64,000 nt of DNA from Pseudolysobacter sp964466115 (lineage in GTDB: Bacteria > Pseudomonadota > Gammaproteobacteria > Xanthomonadales > Rhodanobacteraceae): assembly GCA_964466115.1 (NCBI GenBank), contig CAYXMH010000002.1, positions 62,001 through 126,000 on the forward strand, read 5' to 3'. Below, one piece after another: positions 26,929 to 34,985 of the stretch. The position numbers were made by a program, and so were the translations under genes. How positions within the stretch are numbered: position 1 is the first letter of the stretch; every line of letters begins with the position of its first letter. A model generated the notes under the pieces. The model was not told where the DNA came from. It searched no databases and saw nothing but the letters and a program-made list of their open reading frames with translations.

Positions 26929-28083
26929 TTACGGTCTCACCAGTGAATCAGGAATAAATTTCTCAACGAATAACGCCTGAATCACACCGCGAATTAGGAA
27001 GCTATTGGCGAAACCTGCGCTGTAGATTCGCGCGCCTGCTTGCACGGGCAACAACATGCCCTGTTTAATTAATCGGCGAATTTGGTAAGTGCGTTGATTC
27101 GCATTTAGCGCAGGCATCTGTTCAACCAAGTCTGCAGATTTCACCGTTCCATTACGGGTTGTACGGAGCAGAATTTGGGCTTCCACACTAGTAATTAATT
27201 GGCGTTCTTTTGCATAAGCAATCGCGGGCTCAAGAATTTTTCCGCGCAGATAAGAAAAATTTGTAAGCTGATCCACCTTACGTAGCTCCTGAAGAATTCC
27301 CTGCAAAACGTAGGTACACCAGCGCTCAAGACCTTCCGTTTTTCCGGTATCGGCTTGCGCCAGCATTGAATAATAAAGTTCTCGATCGTTGCAAAAAACC
27401 GCCGTAGGATTAAGCACACGGCCGTATTTTTGTACATTGAAACCGTATTTAACCAACAATGCGAAGGTAAGCAAGCGCACCACCCGACCGTTGCCATTGC
27501 TAAAGGGGTGTATCCACCCAAAGCGATGATGCGCAAGGGCAATCTTCATAAGATCGTATTTCGGAAGATCCGAGCGATTAATAAACGAAACAAGTTCGGT
27601 CATATAACCAGAAACGCTTATTGCGTCCGGCGGTAAATGTGCAGATTGCGCAATCGTGACCCCGCTCAAGCGGTACACACCGGGAGTTCGGTCGCCTTCC
27701 CGCTCTAAATCCCTCACTGTTAAGGTATGCAACTGCCGAATGAAATATTCTGTGATGTCAACATCCGGTGCTATGGATTGCTCGATAAACTCCATTGCAT
27801 TTTCTATGTTGGCGACTTCGCGTAATTGATCGGTGGCTTGCGTCTTCCCCTCAAGTCGGCTTTCCACATAATCGGCCAACGTGGTGTGATTCCCCTCGAT
27901 GCGCGCCGAGCCCAAACTTTCTAAGACATGGAATATACTTTTTAACTGAAAAAATAATGGGGGTGGGGTATCTCCTGCTAAGGTTAGCTTCCGTAGATGT
28001 TCCAACTCCGTTAGCGTATCCACCAAAGGTGACGCAAACGCAGGATTGAGCAATCGCAAATCGTGATGGACAAAGCTAGCCAT
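26929..28083 (-). CDS. Fic-domain protein (probable AMP-transferase)
   Basis: This 384-residue protein has an intact Fic catalytic motif HPFSNGNGR (residues 192-200), whose histidine is the catalytic base. The N-terminal inhibitory-helix motif SARIEG (S59, E63, G64) identifies the class II self-inhibited type. A winged-helix-like segment lies near 300-370 (LLRTTRNGTVKSADLVEQMPALNANQRTY). Such proteins transfer AMP or another nucleotide moiety onto target proteins. It lies 128 bases upstream of the antitoxin in transcription order, in an AT-rich accessory stretch. The AT-rich 28084-28249 gap should hold its promoter. Confidence 0.92.
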   Translation of the reverse strand: MASFVHHDLRLLNPAFASPLVDTLTELEHLRKLTLAGDTPPPLFFQLKSIFHVLESLGSARIEGNHTTLADYVESRLEGKTQATDQLREVANIENAMEFIEQSIAPDVDITEYFIRQLHTLTVRDLEREGDRTPGVYRLSGVTIAQSAHLPPDAISVSGYMTELVSFINRSDLPKYDLMKIALAHHRFGWIHPFSNGNGRVVRLLTFALLVKYGFNVQKYGRVLNPTAVFCNDRELYYSMLAQADTGKTEGLERWCTYVLQGILQELRKVDQLTNFSYLRGKILEPAIAYAKERQLITSVEAQILLRTTRNGTVKSADLVEQMPALNANQRTYQIRRLIKQGMLLPVQAGARIYSAGFANSFLIRGVIQALFVEKFIPDSLVRP

Positions 28084-28249
28084 TAATCATTTTATCTAGA
28101 ACGGATTCCATATATATATTGAATAATACAAAATAACGTACTGTTTAGCAAGTAATTTTACATTTAATAACTAAAAATTATCTTTAAACATCGCTAATGA
28201 AGATCTTGAAAAACTTGGCTATATGGCAGCTCATCTGTATCTTCGCTAC

Positions 28250-30937
28250 TCAAAGCGTATTGCACGTTCCCGGTTGCGGGTTGTTGAGATACACATGATC
28301 GGCCAACACCGGCAAAATTCCGTAGGAGCCGGGTGGTAGCGGTACGGCGGGATAAAAGCGTGAGCCGGTTTCCGGCATATACCATTTCGCGAATGCGTTG
28401 CCCCAACTGCCGAATACCACGCCGCGGCCGTACAGTTGCGGATCGGGTGCATAGGCGCCCGCCTGCCCAACCGGATCGTGTTCCAGCGCCGCTTGCGCGG
28501 TGCGCGGAAACAATGCGTCTTCATCGCGCACGCCAAGTCGCGTGCCCGGAACACCGTCAACCAAAAACTGCGCCATGCCGGTGCGCGAATGCGGCAAGGT
28601 GGTATCGACGATCGCGGCATAGCGCGCAAACGTGGTTGGCTGCAATCGATAAACCGGACTGCTGCCCATGCCTTTGTCCATCACCACACGATCGCCGATG
28701 CAAAATTGCATGTTAACCAGCGGGCTGGGATCGACATCGTAACCGGCCGGGACCAACGGCCGCGCGGCATCGGCCGTCAACCAGGTATTGTGGTATAAAA
28801 AATAATCCTCGTTGAACGCGAAACCGTAGCTCGGTTCCGATACATCAACCATACCGACCGCAATCGCATCCGGCTCCGTCAAGGTGCCTTCACCCATATT
28901 CCCTCGATATACCACTTGCAACAGCAAATCGGTGGCGTTAATCGGAATCGGGTCGGCGCTGAAATCGAACTGCGCCAGCTGCGCCGAAGTGGCATTCACA
29001 TCCAATGTTTGGCCACCGACGGTAACATTGCCACTGGTATCGACATCGAGCGCCGTGGACACCGCAATCTCCTGATACGGCGTGCGATGCGTGGTCAGAT
29101 CGCAACCGGCAGGCTGGATAATTTCCCTCGTATCAAAATCAGCAGCGATCTCGCCGGATAAATCCGGCCGATAACAGGTATTGCGATGATATCGCGCCAC
29201 CGCAACCAAATGCCCGTTCGTCATGCGTTGCCGCACGCGCGTAGCAGTACCGCTTTCGACAATATCCGGCGTGGAATTACGGAATTTGATTTGCACTTCG
29301 GTAAACCCGAATACGGTGCCATCGGGTTTGCGCGGATACCCGTCGGTGTCGATCGTGTGCCAATGGGCGTGGTCGAGAATGGCGTATAAACCGCCCGGCG
29401 GTGGGTCGATCGTGATTTGACCACGGAAGAAATAATTGAGTAGGCCCGCTGAATAACCGACGGCGCGTGGAATTGTAAGGTTACCGGTGGTGTTAAGCTC
29501 AGCAATACCGATGACGGTTTCAAGCTCCGGTCGTATCGTTCCAGCGATATCGACAATCCGTTTGACAATACTTTCGGACAAAACTGGCGCGTTTGGTAAG
29601 GTATAACTACCAGGTAACTGATCTTGAGTCGCCGCATACGTAGGATTCAGCGCATCACCAACCGCGTGCGTGTAGTGCATACAAGGCACCGCTCGCAATC
29701 GTGCGTCGGCATTCAATAGCCCCTCGCATGGCGCCACGACGAATCCATAGCCTTGCGTCGGTTCTAAGGTCTGTGGTGGTAATGGATTCCTTGTCATGCC
29801 CGGTTTGGTGCCGCCGGTGAAGAAACCGCGATTGCTGTAGTCAGCCAAGCCTAATCGGTTTTCAAACGAGACCGCATCCCGCCCTGTCGTGAAATAGCGC
29901 AACGGCGTAGAAAATTGCACCGATGGATAAGCGCCAAGCGGCGGTGCGGAAAGCGGGGTCCGTTCGCCAAAAAAACTTTTCACATACGCGTTGTTAACGT
30001 TATCGCTATTCGACCCAAGCACACGCGCATTGGTGTAGCCCTCAAACGCCTGCTGTTCTGGTGTTTGTGCCATGCTGTGCAAGTCGCTGCGCGTGTGTTG
30101 TGGCTGCCCAGTATCTTGCAACAGATGCACAATGTTGCCGAGCGAACGGAATAGCGTGGCCCACATAAATAAACGATCGGCCGCATCGGCCCGTCGCATC
30201 TCCATGGTGTACGGTCGATCGGAGGTGCGATAATACTGGCGCGTCAACGCCCACCACAATTGATTGCGCGCATCGATATAACTGTAATGATTGCGTCGCG
30301 CCGTATCTTCACGTGGTGGCGTCGCAGAACTGTCCGTATAGCCCAAAGCCCAATCCACCGATTTTTGACAAGTGACTCCCACCGGGCAGCCTGGCATACC
30401 CCGATCGGTGAGAGGATCGTAAAAATGATTGAACACGCGTGTGAGATTGCCGGTACTGGCCGCTGCCAGCCAACCGGCGCAATGCGCAAGCGCGTTGCTT
30501 AATAAACCCAAATCGTCTTCGCGGATGGCGCCACGGACTAGCCAGTTTTGGATGGGGAGGAGTCCCAAATCATCATGTCCGGTATTCACTGTATTTGAAA
30601 ACAATTGAAACCTAAAATCATCTCGGGGAAAAGGCAAAAACTCTTGCATCTGACATCGCTCAAACCCTTCGGGCGCAGCTTCACCGTCACCAACATTCCG
30701 CGACCCGCCACCAGTGGAATAATGGGGAGGTGTTTCGCTAGCCCAATAAATATTGAATGGCGTAGCTATATCCAATCGGTCTAAGCCGAGCCGATTGATG
30801 ACGCTACTCGAACCCGCATTGGCAAGTGTTGAATTTGCATAAGCTTGCCGGGTAATTAAAGCATGAGTTTCTGTTTCGAATGCACTGCAGTTAAATGAAA
30901 TTATAAATAAATTAATTATTAAAATAAAAAATCTCAT
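28250..30937 (-). CDS. Secreted zinc phospholipase C/P1-nuclease-like protein, full length
   Basis: The protein is 895 residues from ATG at 30937 (GGGGGAAG upstream); the ATG overlaps the stop of the preceding lipoprotein gene (ATGA). A signal peptide covers about residues 1-19. Candidate zinc ligands appear in family order: H25 (ETETHALIT), the REDD acidic patch (139-142), H171 and D174 (NHFYDP), then H271, D275 and H281. The H-x3-D-x5-H spacing of the last three equals that of Bacillus cereus phospholipase C (H118, D122, H128). The remaining 600 residues are long for the family and I do not recognise them. Two truncated copies lie upstream. The substrate is unknown; phospholipase or nuclease activity is possible. 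Confidence 0.72.
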   Translation of the reverse strand: MRFFILIINLFIISFNCSAFETETHALITRQAYANSTLANAGSSSVINRLGLDRLDIATPFNIYWASETPPHYSTGGGSRNVGDGEAAPEGFERCQMQEFLPFPRDDFRFQLFSNTVNTGHDDLGLLPIQNWLVRGAIREDDLGLLSNALAHCAGWLAAASTGNLTRVFNHFYDPLTDRGMPGCPVGVTCQKSVDWALGYTDSSATPPREDTARRNHYSYIDARNQLWWALTRQYYRTSDRPYTMEMRRADAADRLFMWATLFRSLGNIVHLLQDTGQPQHTRSDLHSMAQTPEQQAFEGYTNARVLGSNSDNVNNAYVKSFFGERTPLSAPPLGAYPSVQFSTPLRYFTTGRDAVSFENRLGLADYSNRGFFTGGTKPGMTRNPLPPQTLEPTQGYGFVVAPCEGLLNADARLRAVPCMHYTHAVGDALNPTYAATQDQLPGSYTLPNAPVLSESIVKRIVDIAGTIRPELETVIGIAELNTTGNLTIPRAVGYSAGLLNYFFRGQITIDPPPGGLYAILDHAHWHTIDTDGYPRKPDGTVFGFTEVQIKFRNSTPDIVESGTATRVRQRMTNGHLVAVARYHRNTCYRPDLSGEIAADFDTREIIQPAGCDLTTHRTPYQEIAVSTALDVDTSGNVTVGGQTLDVNATSAQLAQFDFSADPIPINATDLLLQVVYRGNMGEGTLTEPDAIAVGMVDVSEPSYGFAFNEDYFLYHNTWLTADAARPLVPAGYDVDPSPLVNMQFCIGDRVVMDKGMGSSPVYRLQPTTFARYAAIVDTTLPHSRTGMAQFLVDGVPGTRLGVRDEDALFPRTAQAALEHDPVGQAGAYAPDPQLYGRGVVFGSWGNAFAKWYMPETGSRFYPAVPLPPGSYGILPVLADHVYLNNPQPGTCNTL

Positions 30938-31749
30938 GGAGCTTCCCCCCCTGCGTACATTACTTGGCAAATGCTTCCTGCTTTATATTTTGGGCGCGCA
31001 TAAATTTCTTTCCCAATCGTTTCTGGCTCAAGCTCTTTTAACCGCTGATAAGCACTATCCAGATTCACAGCAAATTCCATTATTGCTCCTGCCTCTGTAC
31101 TATCCATTATCTCGACTGGATCGATACTACATGCCTTCGGCAGAAAAAAATCATAGCCCTCTTTGCGTATTGCAATTTCTTCTGGATCATTCCAATTCAA
31201 GCCACGACCGACTGATTTAACCTGTGCGTAATACACGGCCGTTTCCTTTAAATTCAGTTGTATCGGTGTCATTCTGATTGGATTCACTTTGATAATCCAA
31301 CCCAGCCACAAAGCTGGCGGACTCACTCCCGTCGATCTTGGTAAATACACCGGTGCACCGAATTTATCGAATTCCGACCAGGCTTTTTCATCGCCCACAA
31401 TCGCGTAATCGGGTTTAAATGCGGTCACCACCCACGTTAGACGCGGTTCTTGCCAGGGCATGGCAAACGCCAGATAGGCCCAAGTGCTCGGAATCCAGTA
31501 ATACCCATTGGAATCGGTATGCGTAATGATCCGGTACGGCGAATACGCATTCGAACTAAAGGCCGCTTGCGAAAAGAAATGCGCTGCAGCGATCACGGTG
31601 ACATCGGGCATGCCCTTACCAGTCGTCGCATCAACAATACGCCCAACCTTCGGCATATTCGCCATCGTGCAACCGGGCACTTGCGGCAAGAATGGCAGCC
31701 ACAGAAGACCAATTACGATCCAGAGTTTTTTAAAACGCAGTTGCGTCAC
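30934..31749 (-). CDS. Lipoprotein-like protein, copy A (carboxypeptidase-regulatory-like domain)
   Basis: The protein is 271 residues from GTG at 31749, with GGAGA eight bases upstream; all three copies share this start. A hydrophobic segment ends in a V-P-G-C lipobox (C27), so it is probably an outer-membrane lipoprotein. VGRIVDATTGKGMPDVTV and HTDSNGYYWIP mark a carboxypeptidase-regulatory-like beta-sandwich. Residues 1 to about 170 are almost identical to copies B and C, but the last 100 diverge. It is translationally coupled to the full-length phospholipase-like gene. Its function is unknown; a partner or immunity role is possible. Confidence 0.75.
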   Translation of the reverse strand: MTQLRFKKLWIVIGLLWLPFLPQVPGCTMANMPKVGRIVDATTGKGMPDVTVIAAAHFFSQAAFSSNAYSPYRIITHTDSNGYYWIPSTWAYLAFAMPWQEPRLTWVVTAFKPDYAIVGDEKAWSEFDKFGAPVYLPRSTGVSPPALWLGWIIKVNPIRMTPIQLNLKETAVYYAQVKSVGRGLNWNDPEEIAIRKEGYDFFLPKACSIDPVEIMDSTEAGAIMEFAVNLDSAYQRLKELEPETIGKEIYARPKYKAGSICQVMYAGGEAP

Positions 31750-31766
31750 AGCACATCTCCATACCT

Positions 31767-31822
31767 GTAGGGTGGGCTTTAGCCCACCGTGTATCCTGCG
31801 AAGCGGTGGGCCAATGCCCACC
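31767..31822. repeat. BIME: two REP palindromes before lipoprotein copy A
   Basis: GTAG plus GGTGGGCTTTAGCCCACC (31771-31788), a 16-base linker, then GGTGGGCCAATGCCCACC (31805-31822). The second palindrome's right arm runs directly into phospholipase coding sequence, so it marks the fusion point of the truncated copy. The same pair precedes copy C (34835-34890). Confidence 0.88.
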
Positions 31823-32504
31823 ACAATTGATTGCGCGCATCGATATAACTGTAATGATTGCGTCGCGCCGTATCTTCACGTGGTGGCGTCGCAGAACTGT
31901 CCGTATAGCCCAAAGCCCAATCCACCGATTTTTGACAAGTGACTCCCACCGGGCAGCCTGGCATACCCCGATCGGTGAGAGGATCGTAAAAATGATTGAA
32001 CACGCGTGTGAGATTGCCGGTGCTGGCCGCTGCCAGCCAACCGGCGCAATGCGCAAGCGCGTTGCTTAGCAAACCCAAATCATCTTCGCGGATGGCGCCG
32101 CGAACTAGCCAGTTTTGGATGGGGAGAAGAGCGGAACCGCCGGGCTCAACTGTATCGGAAAATATCTGAAAGTCCGCCGGAGTTGGATCAGTTAGAAACT
32201 CGCGCATCTGACAGCGTTCAAAACCTTCAGGTGAAGCCTCACCATCGCCAACATTACGCGATCCACCGCCAGTGGAATAATGAGGAGGTGTTGCGCTGGC
32301 CCAATAAATATTAAATGGGGTTTCTGCATCCAATCGATCCAAACCAAATCGATTAATAACACTACCTGTTCCCGTACTTGAAAGAATTGAATTTACGTAA
32401 GCTTTCCGGGTGATCAGTGCGTGTGTTTCCGTTTCAAATGCTCGAGCCTTAATTGATACCATTCCCAGTCCCAAGGCAAACATACCGATTATTAATCGAT
32501 TCAT
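31779..32504 (-). pseudogene. Truncated phospholipase C-like copy (N-terminal 225 residues), copy B
   Basis: This 241-residue frame starts with ATG overlapping the stop of lipoprotein copy B. It has its own signal peptide and then matches the full-length protein closely up to NQLWWAL. After that the frame enters the BIME and stops inside the first palindrome. It keeps the counterparts of H25, the REDD patch and NHFYDP but lacks the H-x3-D-x5-H zinc triad, so it should be inactive as an enzyme. A short segment after CQMREFL (TDPTPADFQIFSDTVEPGGSA) differs fully from the other copies. It may be decayed, or may make a secreted decoy. Confidence 0.8.
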
Positions 32505-33313
32505 GGAGCCCCTCCCACTTTCATTGCCTCACATACTTCGCCAGCTCTGTATTTAGGGTGAGCATAAATTTCCTTGGGCCATATATCCGGCACGAACAAT
32601 TTACTCCTAGCAAGAAACTCCCTTCGATTAGGAACTATCGATGTTAGGCCACTCAAAGTGCTGTAATCGAATTCAACATTTGAATCTTCACTACAGACAC
32701 GCGGCAGCAAATCTTGGTAAGCATGTTTACGAAGTTGTATCTCTTCTGGTTCCTCTGGATGTTCAACCCGCCCCGTAATAATAATGCTTCGGTAATATAC
32801 CGCCGCTTCTTTCAAACCTAGTTGTACTTGCTGCATCTGAATCGGATCCACTTTGACAATCCAACCCAACCACAGGGCCGGCGGACTCACCCCTGTCGAT
32901 CTTGGTAAATATACCGGCGCACCGAATTTATCGAATTCCGACCACGCTTTTTCATCGCCAACAATCGCGTAATCCGGTTTAAATGCGGTCACCACCCAGG
33001 TTAAACGCGGCTCTTGCCACGGGAATGCAAATGCGAGATAAGCCCAAGTACTGGGTATCCAGTAATAACCATTTGAATTGGTATGCGTAATGATCCGATA
33101 CGGCGAATACGCATTAGAACTAAAAGCTGCTTGTGAAAAGAAGTGAGCTGCGGCAATCACGGTGACATCGGACATACCCTTACCAGTCGTGGCATCAACG
33201 ATACGCCCACCCTTCGGCATATTCGCCATCGTGCATCCGGGCACTTGCGGCAAGAACGGCAGCCACAGCAAACCGATCACGATCCAGAGTTTTTTAAACC
33301 GCAGTTGGGTCAC
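32501..33313 (-). CDS. Lipoprotein-like protein, copy B
   Basis: The protein is 270 residues from GTG at 33313, which overlaps the stop of truncated copy C (GTGA). It has the same lipobox and beta-sandwich as copies A and C, nearly identical to about residue 165. It is the most divergent copy after that: its tail (from QQVQLGLKEAAVYYRS) shares only scattered residues with the others, ending again in a PKEIYAHPKYRAGEVCE-type block. Its stop overlaps the start of truncated copy B. Function unknown. Confidence 0.75.
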   Translation of the reverse strand: MTQLRFKKLWIVIGLLWLPFLPQVPGCTMANMPKGGRIVDATTGKGMSDVTVIAAAHFFSQAAFSSNAYSPYRIITHTNSNGYYWIPSTWAYLAFAFPWQEPRLTWVVTAFKPDYAIVGDEKAWSEFDKFGAPVYLPRSTGVSPPALWLGWIVKVDPIQMQQVQLGLKEAAVYYRSIIITGRVEHPEEPEEIQLRKHAYQDLLPRVCSEDSNVEFDYSTLSGLTSIVPNRREFLARSKLFVPDIWPKEIYAHPKYRAGEVCEAMKVGGAP

Positions 33314-34005
33314 AGCGCATCTCCACGCTTGTAGAGTGAGCCTTGGCTCACCAATTCGGAGACATGGTAGGTCAATGCCCACCACAATTGATTACGTGCA
33401 TCGACATAGCTGTAATGATTGCGTCGCGCCGTGTCTTCCCGCGGGGTCGACGCAAAACTGTCCGTATAGCCCAAAACCCAATCCACCGATTTCTGACAAG
33501 TGGTTCCCGGTGGGCAGTTGCTGGCCACTGCCAGCCAACCGGCGCAATGCGCAAGCGCATTGCTTAATAAACCCAAATCGTCTTCGCGGATGGCGCCGCG
33601 GACTAGCCAGTTTTGGATGGGGAGCAGTGAATTAGAATTGTTGCTATTTACAGTGCCGATGAATATGTCGCGAAACTGGCGAAGCTCATCGGGTAACCTA
33701 AGGAATTCTTGCATCTGACATCGCTCAAACCCTTCGGGCGCAGCTTCACCGTCACCAACATTCCGCGACCCGCCACCAGTGGAATAATGGGGAGGTGTTT
33801 CGCTAGCCCAATAAATATTGAACGGTGTAGCCGTATCCAATCGATCCAAACTAAGTCGGTTAACAACGCTATTTGAACCTACGGTGGCAAGCAGAGAGTT
33901 TTCATACGCTTGCCGGGTAATCAATGCATGTGTTTCTGTTTCAAATGCTTTGCAGTTGATAATACAGGCAAATGAAAAAATAACGGAGCATGAAATGCGC
34001 TTCAT
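33310..34005 (-). pseudogene. Truncated phospholipase C-like copy (N-terminal), copy C
   Basis: This 231-residue frame starts at ATG overlapping the stop of lipoprotein copy C (TAATG). It follows the full-length protein to NQLWWAL and then reads through degenerate REP sequence, ending at the GTG start of lipoprotein copy B. Compared with the other copies, an in-frame deletion of about 21-24 residues removes the NHFYDPLTDRG segment and so one predicted zinc ligand. The variable segment after CQMQEFL is again unique. It lacks the C-terminal zinc triad and is probably non-catalytic. Confidence 0.8.
33331..33383. repeat. Degenerate BIME before lipoprotein copy B
   Basis: GTAG plus a decayed palindrome (GTGAGCCTTGGCTCACC, to 33352), then GGTAGGTCAATGCCCACC (33366-33383). 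It occupies the same place as the intact pairs at 31767-31822 and 34835-34890. Its more diverged arms suggest this junction is older or less constrained. Confidence 0.75.
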
Positions 34006-34817
34006 TATTGCTCTCCACTACTCTTTAACGATTCGCATATATGTCCAGAAAGATATTTTGGCCTTGCATAAATCTCCTTACCCCAATTCTCTGGTTCGAG
34101 TTTTTTTATACTTAAACTCATTTTTTCATAATCCAGGGAAAAGCCCAACAGAGCATTTGCTTCCGTAACGTCCATTATTGAATCTGGGTTAAGGGCACAT
34201 ACTTTCGGCAGAAAAAAATCATAGCCCTCTTTGCGTATTGCAATCTCTTCTGGATCATTCCAATTCAAGCCACGACCAACTGATTTAACCTGACTGTAAT
34301 AAACAGCCGTTTCCTTTAAACTTAGTTGTATCGGTGTCATTCTGATTGGATCCACTTTGATAATCCAACCCAGCCACAAAGCCGGCGGACTCACCCCCGT
34401 CGATCTTGGTAAATACACCGGTGCACCGAATTTATCGAATTCCGACCATGCTCTTTCGTCACCAACAATCGCATAATCGGGTTTAAATGCGGTCACCACC
34501 CACGTTAAACGCGGTTCTTGCCAGGGCATGGCAAACGCCAGATAGGCCCAGGTGCTAGGAATCCAGTAATACCCATTGGAATCGGTATGCGTAATGATCC
34601 GGTACGGCGAATACGCATTCGAACTAAAGGCCGCTTGCGAAAAGAAATGCGCTGCAGCGATCACGGTGACATCGGGCATGCCCTTACCAGTCGTCGCATC
34701 AACAATACGCCCAACCTTCGGCATATTCGCCATCGTGCAACCGGGCACTTGCGGCAAGAATGGCAGCCACAGCAGACCGATCACAATCCAGAGTTTTTTA
34801 AAACGCAGTTGCGTCAC
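34005..34817 (-). CDS. Lipoprotein-like protein, copy C
   Basis: The protein is 270 residues from GTG at 34817 with the shared GGAGA site. It is very close to copy A over the first 205 residues, including the V-P-G-C lipobox and the regulatory-like beta-sandwich. It then differs in a block (about 215-250, DSIMDVTEANALLGFSLDYEK) and rejoins at GKEIYARPKY. It is the first gene of the chained array, so the array promoter should lie between 34818 and 34985. Function unknown. Confidence 0.75.
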   Translation of the reverse strand: MTQLRFKKLWIVIGLLWLPFLPQVPGCTMANMPKVGRIVDATTGKGMPDVTVIAAAHFFSQAAFSSNAYSPYRIITHTDSNGYYWIPSTWAYLAFAMPWQEPRLTWVVTAFKPDYAIVGDERAWSEFDKFGAPVYLPRSTGVSPPALWLGWIIKVDPIRMTPIQLSLKETAVYYSQVKSVGRGLNWNDPEEIAIRKEGYDFFLPKVCALNPDSIMDVTEANALLGFSLDYEKMSLSIKKLEPENWGKEIYARPKYLSGHICESLKSSGEQ

Positions 34818-34834
34818 AGCGCATCTCCATACCT

Positions 34835-34890
34835 GTAGGGTGGGCTTTAGCCCGCCGCGTATCCTGCGAAGCGGTGGGCCAAGGCCCACC
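34835..34890. repeat. BIME before lipoprotein copy C
   Basis: GTAG plus GGTGGGCTTTAGCCCGCC (34839-34856), then GGTGGGCCAAGGCCCACC (34873-34890). The order and 16-base linker match the pair at 31767-31822. Beyond it lies unrelated AT-rich sequence, so this is the original upstream flank of the array. Confidence 0.85.
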
Positions 34891-34950
34891 CCGCTTTTAG
34901 TTTAATATACTTTTTTATCATTTAATTTCATTTCGTTTTCATGTATTCGT

Positions 34951-34977
34951 CATTTCCGCGAAAGCGGGAATGGCGGT
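34951..34977. repeat. Dispersed GCGAAAGCGGG-type hairpin repeat
   Basis: CATTTCCGCGAAAGCGGGAATGG folds with a GAAA loop. It resembles the short 'GTCATTCCCGCGAAAGCGGG' elements scattered in many proteobacterial genomes. Placed just past the stop of the 1184-residue gene, it may act as its terminator. Confidence 0.6.
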
Positions 34978-34985
34978 GGGGGAAG

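Larger units (their letters stand above)
30255..34890 (-). repeat. Three tandem direct repeats of about 1.5 kb
   Basis: Units run about 30255-31822, 31823-33383 and 33384-34890. Each holds, from left to right, a phospholipase N-terminal region, a lipoprotein gene and a BIME. Lipoprotein starts are 1504 and 1564 bases apart. The unit boundaries coincide with GCCCACC, which is present both in the REP arm and in the phospholipase gene at the Trp-Trp-Ala codons. Confidence 0.88.

Noticed and set aside
30255..34890. Considered as a CRISPR array or an insertion sequence because of strong repetition
   Set aside because: The repeats are 1.5 kb protein-coding units plus REP palindromes. There are no short regular spacers, no transposase and no terminal inverted repeats.
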